Shown here piece by piece: positions 26,523 through 34,425 of a stretch of DNA of 64,000 nt. Both the position numbers and the translations under genes were made by a program. The DNA is from Candidatus Bathyarchaeota archaeon (lineage in GTDB: Archaea; Thermoproteota; Bathyarchaeia; Bathyarchaeales; Bathycorpusculaceae): the NCBI GenBank assembly GCA_026014585.1, contig JAOZIA010000002.1, positions 169,677 through 233,676 of the forward strand. Reading direction: 5' to 3'. The notes beneath the pieces were generated by a model that worked only from the letters and a program-made list of their open reading frames with translations, searched no databases and had not been told where the DNA came from. The first letter of the stretch is position 1, and each line of letters opens with the position of its first letter.

Positions 26523-28144
26523 TAGTGCACACCTCCACCCGCACAGGCACAAGCACAAGACACACACGCACACGCGCAAGCACACGCTGCACAGGCGCAA
26601 ACGCAGTCGGCTTTGTGATGGGCTGGTTCATGGCTGGTTTTTGGCGGAGGCGAAACGATGGCGTTGGCGAATTTTTCAAGGTTTACCACGATGCCGTTTG
26701 CGGTTCCTTCCAGGGCGGTTGCGACGTTGTTAGCGAATTCTGCCCCGGGAATTGCGGCTGGTTGTGGGGTTTGTGTGGGTGATTGGATGTTTGGGTGAAT
26801 TGTTGGGTGAGGGTGATAGATGGTGTAGTTGTACCACCACCAGAACCACAGCGGGTTTGGCATGAAAACTCGGTTTTGAAAAGCGGTCTCAGTTTTGGTT
26901 TTCTGCTCGGGGTCAAGCATAAGCCACAGTAGCTGCTCATCGTAAGCGTTGGATGCCAACTCAACGGTTCCAGCCTGCGTCACCTGAGTCCATGCCTCCG
27001 CTACAATTCTGCGGTAATAGTCCACTGTGTCTTTTCGACTAAACCCCTGCATTTTCTGCTCAACCGTTTCCTCCAAAAACGTGACGGCAGCCGCAAGCTT
27101 TTCCTCATCCAATGTGCCATCAGATTTTAGCGCGCCTAAGAAGTCAATTTCGTAGTAGCGCAGTGGCGTGTCTTTGGGCCCAATTTTGTCTTCGTATGGC
27201 GGGAGAACTTGGAGCTTTAAGGGTTTTGCTTGTTGTGCCCAGACTGCTTTTTTCTTAAGCAGGCTGTAGAGAATTTCGGTGACGATTTGGGTAGGTTTTA
27301 GCCCAAGCAGATATGATGCTTCAGGAGCGGTTAAGCCACGTTTTATGCCAAGGGTTTCCATGCTGATTTTCGGAGACGAATACTTAGCTTTACGGGCAGC
27401 ACCTATCGCAATAATTACTGCGATAACTGCAAAAAATACAGCCCCAATAATAATGAAAAGGGTAAATGCGTCAAATCCAAAACCATCAGACGACGGATTA
27501 TAATCTGGCAGATACCTGCTGGGAAAAGAAACGCCTAAAAGCCACTGCTCATTTGCCTGCAAAACAGGTTTTTCCCAGTAAACCGCCAATCTACCCTCAA
27601 CCGTAGAGGTGCCATTGTAGAAAGCGTCAGCAGGAGTTTTAACCTCATCCACGGGGACATCTGGCGGCAGAACGATTTGAACACGAACATCACTAATTGG
27701 CACAGACATCCATTCTGGCGCGAATTGCATGCCAAAATTGCCCGGGTTTGTAGTGTCATTGTAAATCATTCCTGCGACGTTGGTGGTTAGGGTGAACCAG
27801 ATGCTTTCCCCAGCGGTCAGAGGCTCATTTAATTTTACGTTTACTGCATAGTTTGAGCCGCTACTTGCATCGCTTGTTTGCAGTGTGTTTCCGTACTGGT
27901 CAAGAGCGGTGCCTCGTGTGAAGTCGGCTTTGGGCTGTCCAATATCGATGGAGCTGATTTGGTTTCCTGAATGCAATGTTAATGTTAGATTGTATATTAG
28001 GTCAATTGTGCCGTCTTGGTTAATGAAAATCTGTGCCCATTGATGGTCAAAACTGTACACTCTATCCTGCGCATCAGCAAACCCAACCATGCACAAGGCA
28101 GCTAAAACAAGAATAACTACCAAAACAAACGCTCGTTTTACCAT
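26522..28144 (-). CDS. DUF2207-like membrane protein with C-terminal Cys-Ala repeat tail
   Basis: 540 residues. Signal peptide (1-25), predicted outside beta domain (about 27-215, with sequons such as NLT and NGT), one membrane helix (227-250), then a cytosolic region including a helical LTAPEASYLLGLKPTQIVTEILYSLLKKK segment, an aromatic/His/Pro linker (FWWWYNYTIYHPHPTIHP) and a tail. The last 27 residues hold ten Cys, mostly alternating with Ala, ending GGGVH. Topology puts the tail in the cytosol, in reach of the coupled radical SAM enzyme. The DUF2207-like call rests on the N-terminal domain and single TM helix. The start overlaps the upstream gene by seven bases. Confidence 0.82.
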   Translation of the reverse strand: MVKRAFVLVVILVLAALCMVGFADAQDRVYSFDHQWAQIFINQDGTIDLIYNLTLTLHSGNQISSIDIGQPKADFTRGTALDQYGNTLQTSDASSGSNYAVNVKLNEPLTAGESIWFTLTTNVAGMIYNDTTNPGNFGMQFAPEWMSVPISDVRVQIVLPPDVPVDEVKTPADAFYNGTSTVEGRLAVYWEKPVLQANEQWLLGVSFPSRYLPDYNPSSDGFGFDAFTLFIIIGAVFFAVIAVIIAIGAARKAKYSSPKISMETLGIKRGLTAPEASYLLGLKPTQIVTEILYSLLKKKAVWAQQAKPLKLQVLPPYEDKIGPKDTPLRYYEIDFLGALKSDGTLDEEKLAAAVTFLEETVEQKMQGFSRKDTVDYYRRIVAEAWTQVTQAGTVELASNAYDEQLLWLMLDPEQKTKTETAFQNRVFMPNPLWFWWWYNYTIYHPHPTIHPNIQSPTQTPQPAAIPGAEFANNVATALEGTANGIVVNLEKFANAIVSPPPKTSHEPAHHKADCVCACAACACACACVSCACACAGGGVH

Positions 28145-28491
28145 TTTGGTTCCTCAGTAACTTCAAATGTTGTGCCGCAGTAAGGACAAGTCGCGTAGGG
28201 AACACCTGAGACAATTTTGATTTTGTTGGCGTCAACCGAGGCGGAGCAGTTGGGGCACTTAATTGCGGCACCTGCCATTTTCCCTGAAAGCTCAAGATGC
28301 TGAATAACTGTTTTTGGTTTGCGTTCTATGTAATAGACCGCTAAAATCAACACTAACCCCACCGCGAAAAGTATGCCGCTGGTTGCCAGCCTTGACGTTG
28401 TTGCCACCACGGAGGCGGCGAGCGCAAAAATTACTGCAAAAAACAATGCGATACATGCTGCAATGGCTCCCAGCACTGAGAAGATTTTCAT
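28138..28491 (-). CDS. Two-helix membrane protein with C-terminal zinc ribbon
   Basis: 117 residues: two hydrophobic helices (about 3-27 and 36-54), a basic turn (YIERKPKTV), and a cytosolic zinc ribbon with CPNC and CPYC knuckles 20-odd residues apart. Its stop overlaps the ATG of the Cys-tail protein (ATGGTAA), so it is the first gene of the three-gene operon reaching 25188. It might scaffold the tail or the enzyme at the membrane; there is no direct evidence for a function. Confidence 0.78.
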   Translation of the reverse strand: MKIFSVLGAIAACIALFFAVIFALAASVVATTSRLATSGILFAVGLVLILAVYYIERKPKTVIQHLELSGKMAGAAIKCPNCSASVDANKIKIVSGVPYATCPYCGTTFEVTEEPKW

Positions 28492-28558
28492 TAAAAAACT
28501 GTAACTGACTTGCAGATTTAAATGTTAACCCCAAATAACGCTGCAACCCATTTGCGGG

Positions 28559-29479
28559 TTAGTTTAGAATCCACGGGTACCTTCGCCTAACAACCTCAAC
28601 CACGCTCTGCACAGGAACTATACCTTCTTCACAGATTAAACCATGGATATACTTATGCGGGGTCACATCAAAAGCGGGGTTTCGCACGCAAAGCCCAACT
28701 GGCGCATCTTTCCAGACTTCCTCGGGGCTGCGTTGCTCAATTTTTTCAGTTGCACCCTGTATAGTTTCGGGGTTAAACTTGAGCAGTTCCGAAACCACAT
28801 AAAACGGCTTACGCGCCTCATTAGCCAACACGGCGATGCTGCCTGTGCCGATTTTGTTAACCACATTACCCTCAGAAGTGATGCCATCGGCGCCAACGAT
28901 AACCATGTCCACCTGTTTCATGAAGGTGCGCGCTGCTGAATCCACAATAAATGTTGTGTCCACGCCGAGTTCCACCATTTCGCGGGCGGTTATTCTGCCT
29001 TGGAAGGCGGGGCGGGTTTCGGTGCAGATTACCTTGAAAGTTTTGCCGTCGCGTTTGGCTTTTGCAAGCAGCCTTGTTGCGGTTGTTGAGTGGCAATGGG
29101 TGAAAATTGTCATGCCGTCTTTGATGCGTTTGGCTCCTGTTTCAGCGATTGATTCGCGGGCAGCATTCAAATCTACAAGGAATTGCTGGACGTTAGCATC
29201 GACTGTTTGGGTTAAATCCGCAATTTTTTCGTGGCGGCTGGCTTGGACTTGGCTGATTACCCACCTTACCGCGTTACGCATTAGTGGTTCGGTATCGCGG
29301 GTGGCAAACAGCACTTTTTGCGCCTCTGAAAGCTCAGCAAGAAATTCGGTTTTGTTTTTGGCGTTGGATTGCGTGGCGCCTTCTTGGAGAGCTTGTACTG
29401 CGGCGATTGCCACGTTTCTTGCTCCTTGAACTTGGAGCTTGCGGATTTTGTCTGCGACGGCATCTACAATTTCTTTCAT
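28559..29479 (-). CDS. e2b2: Ribose-1,5-bisphosphate isomerase (eIF2B-alpha family)
   Basis: Converts ribose-1,5-bisphosphate to ribulose-1,5-bisphosphate in the archaeal nucleoside/AMP pathway that feeds type III RuBisCO. About 307 residues from the ATG at 29479 (MKEIVDAVADKIRKLQVQGA). Key features: TIFTHCHSTTA with the conserved Cys, TETRPAFQGRIT, and VDMVIVGADGITSEGNVVNKIGT with the conserved Asp. The TRP.xQGRIT stretch favours the isomerase over a true initiation factor subunit or methylthioribose-phosphate isomerase. No RuBisCO gene lies in the window. An upstream in-frame start at 29527 would overlap the divergent transcript. Confidence 0.88.
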   Translation of the reverse strand: MKEIVDAVADKIRKLQVQGARNVAIAAVQALQEGATQSNAKNKTEFLAELSEAQKVLFATRDTEPLMRNAVRWVISQVQASRHEKIADLTQTVDANVQQFLVDLNAARESIAETGAKRIKDGMTIFTHCHSTTATRLLAKAKRDGKTFKVICTETRPAFQGRITAREMVELGVDTTFIVDSAARTFMKQVDMVIVGADGITSEGNVVNKIGTGSIAVLANEARKPFYVVSELLKFNPETIQGATEKIEQRSPEEVWKDAPVGLCVRNPAFDVTPHKYIHGLICEEGIVPVQSVVEVVRRRYPWILN

Positions 29480-29548
29480 GGCTGGTTCACTTAGGAGTTG
29501 GGCAGTGAAACATATAAGCAAATTCATAACAAGAAGATATCGAGGCTT

Positions 29549-30688
29549 ATGCTAACCCAAAATGAAGCCGTAAACAGCATCCTGCAACCCATCATTGGAC
29601 CATGGTACACTTCGCTTGAAAACCCACAGAAGGCACAAGAACAAGTTTTAGCTGAACTCTTAACGAAATACGCACAAACCGATTACGGCAAAACCCACAA
29701 TGCAGCAAACACAAAAACCATCAGCGAGTACCAGAAAAACTTTCCAATCATAAACTACGCAGACATGCAGCCCTATCTTGCAAAGGTGAAAAAGGGCAAT
29801 TTTAGGGCTTTTTTGCCTGAAGCACCTGACTGCTGGGTTATGACGCGGGGTTCAACAGGAAAAGCCAAGGTTTTGCCAGCGACGCCCACGCATCTGAAGC
29901 AGATTTTTACCTGCGGCGCAAGAGGCTTAATCAATTACGCGCTGAAAAAGGAGAATTTTGAGGTGTTCTCAGGGGTTATTTTGAATTTGAATTTTCCCTC
30001 CAGCGTGCACGTGATGGATCAGAACGGCAAAGAAGTCACTTACGGGTACAGTTCAGGAACGTACGCACGGCTAAACCCAATGTTTGACCGTGTGAGCCTA
30101 TTGCCAAGGCAAGAGGAAATTGATGCTGTGGGCTCAGGGATTGGAAGGGCTGATTGGGAGAAACGTTTTGAGTTGGTTTATCAGAAGGCAAAAAACCAAG
30201 ATGTTACGGCAACCATGGGAGTTACACCCGTAATTTTATCGTTTGCCCGTTACATGCAGCACAAACACGGCAAAAAACCCGCTGACCTCTGGAAGTTGCA
30301 GGCGATGTTTTGCACCAGCGTTCGCAAAATCCATTTCAAGTATGGTCCTGTTTTGAGGAAGTATTTTGGTGATGTGCCTATTGTAGAGATGTATTCGGCT
30401 ACTGAGGGCGTTTTTGGGCAGCAACTGGATGATTTGCCTTATATTTCGCCTAATTATGACGCGTACCTTTTTGAAGTGACAACCGGCAGGGGCGTTAAGA
30501 TGTTGTATGAGTTGAAACGTGGTGAATGGGGTAGGCTGGTTATTTCAAGCTGCATGTTCCCACGCTACGAAATCGGCGACATGATTGAGTCGGCAGGTAA
30601 AAATTATTTCCGTGTTTTCGGAAGAAACAAGCCCCTTGTATTGCTGGAGCACCGTCTGTACCGAGCCGTGGTGGGCTGGCTTATTTAA
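29549..30688 (+). CDS. GH3-like acyl-adenylate ligase family protein
   Basis: 379 residues resembling the GH3 auxin-responsive family of adenylating acid-amido synthetases. Matches include the N-terminal PWYTSLENPQKAQEQVLAELL, TDYGKTHNA, the phosphate loop MTRGSTGKAK (29841-29870), the adenylate motif EMYSATEGVFGQQ, and a late YEIGDMIE. The protein stops soon after FRVFGRNKPLVLL, so the C-terminal swinging domain of plant and bacterial GH3 enzymes appears to be missing. The acid substrate is unknown. ATG 29549 gives MLTQNEAV; an in-frame TTG at 29498 would add 17 residues within the divergent e2b2 promoter. Confidence 0.78.
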   Translation: MLTQNEAVNSILQPIIGPWYTSLENPQKAQEQVLAELLTKYAQTDYGKTHNAANTKTISEYQKNFPIINYADMQPYLAKVKKGNFRAFLPEAPDCWVMTRGSTGKAKVLPATPTHLKQIFTCGARGLINYALKKENFEVFSGVILNLNFPSSVHVMDQNGKEVTYGYSSGTYARLNPMFDRVSLLPRQEEIDAVGSGIGRADWEKRFELVYQKAKNQDVTATMGVTPVILSFARYMQHKHGKKPADLWKLQAMFCTSVRKIHFKYGPVLRKYFGDVPIVEMYSATEGVFGQQLDDLPYISPNYDAYLFEVTTGRGVKMLYELKRGEWGRLVISSCMFPRYEIGDMIESAGKNYFRVFGRNKPLVLLEHRLYRAVVGWLI

Positions 30689-31074
30689 GATATGAGCGGG
30701 CGAGGGTTTCGTTTTCTAGCGGTCCGCGAGACAATCAAGGCTACAATAAGGATAACTATTCCAACGGTTAGCAAAGTTATGGCGCCAATCACGTTTGCAG
30801 GTATAAAGTTTAGAAAACTCAGGATAGCAAATCCGCCGATAATAATCATCACTAACCCCCCGATTAACCAGCCGACATAACTGTACTCGCCTTTTTCATG
30901 TTTTTCGCCTTTTTCGTTATGCTCATTTTTCTCGTTTTTTTCTGCTTTCTCATTTCGGTAAGGCTGTGGCGGAGCAGGCGGAATTGGCGCTTGCCCTTTC
31001 AGTGACGCCCCGCATTTGGGGCAGAACATCATGTTTTCGTCGACCTTGTTGCCACATTTAGGACAGAATGACAT
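30685..31074 (-). CDS. Zinc-ribbon membrane protein
   Basis: 129 residues. The N-terminal zinc ribbon has CPKC twice (SFCPKCGNKVDENMMFCPKCGASLKG). A Pro-rich piece and a highly charged Glu/Lys/His/Asn repeat (about 45-65) link it to two membrane helices (about 72-92 and 99-120) and a basic end. This is a common archaeal layout without an assigned function. I chose the ATG at 31074 (MSFCPKCG) over 31089. It overlaps the convergent GH3-like gene by four bases. Confidence 0.75.
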   Translation of the reverse strand: MSFCPKCGNKVDENMMFCPKCGASLKGQAPIPPAPPQPYRNEKAEKNEKNEHNEKGEKHEKGEYSYVGWLIGGLVMIIIGGFAILSFLNFIPANVIGAITLLTVGIVILIVALIVSRTARKRNPRPLIS

Positions 31075-31195
31075 AATTTTTGACCCCATTTATTTTTAGC
31101 AAGTTTAAGTATTTAAAATATTCATTGAACGCTTGTAATGAAAAAATTTATTTTCAAGAAGAATAACTAGCAAATGACTACGTCAGGAAGAAAAA

Positions 31196-31717
31196 TTGTC
31201 AGTCAACCAGCATTTAAAAAAATTGCAGTTCCAGCATGAATGGATATTTTCTTCTGTGTCTTTTGGTTCAGTGTTGATTCTGATTGGAGCAATCTATCTT
31301 GCGTACCCAGGAAACCTTTTTGATGACATAATAAACTTCTTCAAAAACTTCACAATCACTCAGGTTCCATCAACATCAATTTCTCTGCCAGCACCCGCAA
31401 ACCCAGCCACCCACATTAACCTGTATCGTGCATGGTTTGAGTTCTGTTTAGGCGTAGGCGTTATTGAAGTCATAATTTTATTGCTTAGATTAATGTTTCA
31501 TTCGTTGCACAGAAAAATTGCTGAAAATGTTGGAAACCTTGTTTCATGGTTTGGCTCTGCATATCTTGTCTCGGTTTATCTTGTAACATCTCCGTCGGTT
31601 ACTAACTGGTTTGTGTTTTGGGCAGGAATAATTATGGTTATGGGGCTTTCGCTTACTACGCGAGCATTTGTTGCGTTAGGTTACAGGTGGAAACGACAAA
31701 GAGACAAAACCCGGTAA
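31196..31717 (+). CDS. Four-helix membrane protein, unknown
   Basis: 173 residues with four clear hydrophobic segments (about 19-38, 78-103, 112-133, 138-160), a polar outside loop rich in Ser, Pro and Asn between helices 1 and 2, and a basic C-terminus (RWKRQRDKTR). TTG start at 31196 preceded by CAGGAAG. An out-of-frame ATG at 31174 yields only a 21-residue peptide. No family recognised. Confidence 0.62.
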   Translation: MSVNQHLKKLQFQHEWIFSSVSFGSVLILIGAIYLAYPGNLFDDIINFFKNFTITQVPSTSISLPAPANPATHINLYRAWFEFCLGVGVIEVIILLLRLMFHSLHRKIAENVGNLVSWFGSAYLVSVYLVTSPSVTNWFVFWAGIIMVMGLSLTTRAFVALGYRWKRQRDKTR

Positions 31718-31729
31718 ATATTTGAGGGG

Positions 31730-32482
31730 TTACTTCTTTTTAAAATGGATAGTCCACCAAAGAGAAATAACTTGCCTAAACATGCTCCATGAATCATGGA
31801 ACAGTTTAACTTTGGTGTCACTGCCGCTTATCCAGTCCACAGCAATCTCTTTAACCTTGTAACCACTACGTTGGGCACGCACAAGGATTTCTGTATCCCA
31901 AAACCAGTGTGGAGCTTGCACTTCATCGATGAGTTTTAGGGTTGGTTCTCGTTTGAAAGCTTTAAAGCCGCATTGATGGTCTTTGATTTTTGAACCTAAA
32001 AATAGGCGAACCAAAAAATTGTAGCTTTTAGAAGCTAAGCTTCTTGTGCCGCTTCGTTCAACCTTGCTTTGCTGCAACATTCTTGAGCCAGTTGAGAAAT
32101 CGTAGCCTTCAATCTTTATACTGTCAACCAGCTCTTTTAGATAATTAAGATCAGTTGCCAAGTCAACATCCATGTAAACAAATATTTTTCCTTGAGATTT
32201 TTTGAAGGTAGCATTAAGCGCTCTGCCTCGTCCAAGACGTTGCTCACCGTGGATATGTTTGACTTGAGGCATTTTTTTAGATAACGCATCTGCCAGCGTG
32301 TCTGTGCCATCGGTGCTACCGTCTTCAGCTACAATAATTTCGTAAGTGTAACCTGTTTCTTTGAGCGCTTGGTCAACTTGCAATACAGCAGTCTCCAACT
32401 GTTTTGCTTCGTTGTGGGCTGGAAAAACCACGGAAACATCCACTAATTCATCAAATTGTGAAGTCATTGTTATATTACCCAT
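31730..32482 (-). CDS. GT2 glycosyltransferase, dolichol-phosphate sugar synthase-like
   Basis: 250-residue GT-A fold enzyme predicted to load mannose or glucose onto polyprenyl phosphate for surface glycosylation. Features: VVFPAHNEAKQLE, IIVAEDGSTDGT, RLGRGRALNATFKKS, the metal site YMDVDLATD, FSTGSRM and the late CGFKAFKR. There is no C-terminal membrane domain, as in soluble DPM1. Starts ATG 32482 and ATG 32467 are both possible. Together with the two GT-C genes upstream (32601-35682) it forms a glycosylation group on one strand. Confidence 0.9.
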   Translation of the reverse strand: MGNITMTSQFDELVDVSVVFPAHNEAKQLETAVLQVDQALKETGYTYEIIVAEDGSTDGTDTLADALSKKMPQVKHIHGEQRLGRGRALNATFKKSQGKIFVYMDVDLATDLNYLKELVDSIKIEGYDFSTGSRMLQQSKVERSGTRSLASKSYNFLVRLFLGSKIKDHQCGFKAFKREPTLKLIDEVQAPHWFWDTEILVRAQRSGYKVKEIAVDWISGSDTKVKLFHDSWSMFRQVISLWWTIHFKKK

Positions 32483-32600
32483 ACCGGGTTTGTGTTGCTT
32501 GTAAATTTGTCACCGCAAATATTCTTCCATATAATCAATGGCTTATAAAAAACATTTCCGAGATTAAGATAAAAAAGGTAATTTTACTTCACGGATAGTT

Positions 32601-34355
32601 TTAGAAAAGCCATCCGCTAAACCATTTCAAGCTGTCAATTGTAGAGGTTGTTGTGGGTTCACCTGAGATTACAGGGTAAAACAGTACAAACATCGTGACC
32701 ACCAGTGCAAAATAGAGTAAGGTCGCTAGTTTTCCTATGGGGTGGCGCCATATCTTGTTTATGAAGTATGTTGTTGCCAGCATCATAAATGGTATACATA
32801 AGTAGAAATGATAAATGAAGACCACTCTGGAAATCAAAATGTAGGGTACCCACTGGATAAAAAAGAAAGTCAATATGAAAATCGTGGGTAAATTGATTTT
32901 TAAAGGAACCTTGGGGGCATCATTTTTGTTTGCGCGCCAGTTTTTAATCAAATAATATCCTCCTCTGCCCAAAAACAGTCCTGTAAGAGCGAGCACCGCG
33001 GCGAATCCAACCCACCAAACCGCAGGGTTACCCAGCAGCACAATGGTTGATTTGAAATTGTAGGGTAAACTTGCAGACTCAAGCCATAAAGGAACATGAG
33101 TTGCACTACTGAAGGGGTCAAACATTAAAGGCCAAGTGTACCATGGAGACGAAAATGAGTGAGTTGCAGTTAGCTGTGAGTGGTAACTGTACATTCCAAC
33201 TTGCGTGTTAAGCACATCAAGAAATGAGCGACCGGCAAGCATATCAGGAATGTATAGTGCAAAGTATATGGCAGCGGCGATGAAGAGAAACCCTATAAGA
33301 TATGAGTAGGGATGGTTTGTGAAAGCGTAAAATCGGTCGTACAGTTTTACGTTTAAGGCTTTTACCTCTTTAAATCTCAACGCTGCCAAAATCAGCAACT
33401 CCGCGATTAAGCCGTATAGCGCAATCCATTTTGTTGCAAAACTAAGCGTGAAAAAGAGCACCGCCAAAAACAGTGGCACAGTGCTTGTTTGCCAGCCCTC
33501 TTTGAGAACATTTCTAAAGTAAATCAGAAAAAGCAGTTGTGAAGCCACTGAAAAGAACACAAGATACGTGTCAGCCGTGCCCATACGTGCCATAGTAAAG
33601 TGCATGAAGTCAAAGGTTAACAGAAACGCCGCTGAAAACCCGCCAATCCAAGTTCCAAACAATTTCTTACCCATCAGGTAAATCAACGGAATCATAAGCA
33701 TAGCAAATATTACGCCCATGATTCGCCAACCAAACGGGCTGAAACCAAACGTAACTATTCCTAAGGCTTGAATGAGTTTGCCCAGCGGGGGATGCGTCCA
33801 TTCGTAGGGTATTTGCAGGTTCAGGTACTGTTCGGCGGTTCGTACAAAGTAGATTTCATCAAAATACGTGTTTGACATGTAATCACTGGGGTACTGAATC
33901 ATGGTTTGCTCGTCAAAGAAGGCTTGAAAGTTTGGGTTGCCAGCGCCTAAATTAACCAGCGATTCTATGGGAACTGTTTGATTGTTTTCGTCGATCACTG
34001 CGATTTCAGCGATTGTTGTGTTATAGGTGCCTACCGTGCCAAAGTCGAATCGTAGGTATTGGGTAACTTGGGGGATGCCTTGTTCATGCCATTTATAGTA
34101 GTCCTCTTTCCATTGGCTACTTTCATAACGCCAAGTTACATAGTAGGTTGCGCCATTCCAATTATCAGGTGTCCCAACTTGTGTTGAAGCGTTTATGGCA
34201 CCGCCTTTAAGCAGAAAAACCACCGATTTAACCTCAACTGGATGCCCAAAATCTACATAGAAACTTTGTCCATCTGATGCCGTGAGGGTTGTTGTCGGAG
34301 TCTGTGTGTAACCCAAATTGTAGGTGGCAATTGAGAGGAAAACTATGCAGAGCAA
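32601..34355 (-). CDS. PMT-like GT-C glycosyltransferase
   Basis: At least 584 residues of a polytopic membrane enzyme resembling protein O-mannosyltransferases, which use a polyprenyl-phosphate sugar made by a DPM1-like enzyme. An outside discoidin-like beta domain occupies about 20-130 (ASDGQSFYVDFGHPVEVKSVVFLL), then EIYFVRTAEQYLN, the catalytic-region WTHPPLGKLIQALGI, and about ten helices. The TTG at 34355 begins abruptly in a membrane helix. An in-frame extension to CTG at 34439 adds 28 residues (KIHFDLNVTKRDI) and has GGAGG five bases upstream, so the true start is probably there; coordinates given are the conservative ones. Confidence 0.87.
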   Translation of the reverse strand: MLCIVFLSIATYNLGYTQTPTTTLTASDGQSFYVDFGHPVEVKSVVFLLKGGAINASTQVGTPDNWNGATYYVTWRYESSQWKEDYYKWHEQGIPQVTQYLRFDFGTVGTYNTTIAEIAVIDENNQTVPIESLVNLGAGNPNFQAFFDEQTMIQYPSDYMSNTYFDEIYFVRTAEQYLNLQIPYEWTHPPLGKLIQALGIVTFGFSPFGWRIMGVIFAMLMIPLIYLMGKKLFGTWIGGFSAAFLLTFDFMHFTMARMGTADTYLVFFSVASQLLFLIYFRNVLKEGWQTSTVPLFLAVLFFTLSFATKWIALYGLIAELLILAALRFKEVKALNVKLYDRFYAFTNHPYSYLIGFLFIAAAIYFALYIPDMLAGRSFLDVLNTQVGMYSYHSQLTATHSFSSPWYTWPLMFDPFSSATHVPLWLESASLPYNFKSTIVLLGNPAVWWVGFAAVLALTGLFLGRGGYYLIKNWRANKNDAPKVPLKINLPTIFILTFFFIQWVPYILISRVVFIYHFYLCIPFMMLATTYFINKIWRHPIGKLATLLYFALVVTMFVLFYPVISGEPTTTSTIDSLKWFSGWLF

Positions 34356-34425
34356 AACAATAGCGGTTATGTCCCGCTTGGTTACGTTTAAGTCAAAATG
34401 TATTTTTGCCCTGTTATGGATGAAG

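Noticed and set aside
26523-26600. N-terminal extension of the radical SAM protein, itself rich in Cys, Leu and Val
   Set aside because: It is the Cys-Ala tail coding sequence of the upstream gene read in another frame; the coupled TAATG start at 26522 gives the expected N-terminus.
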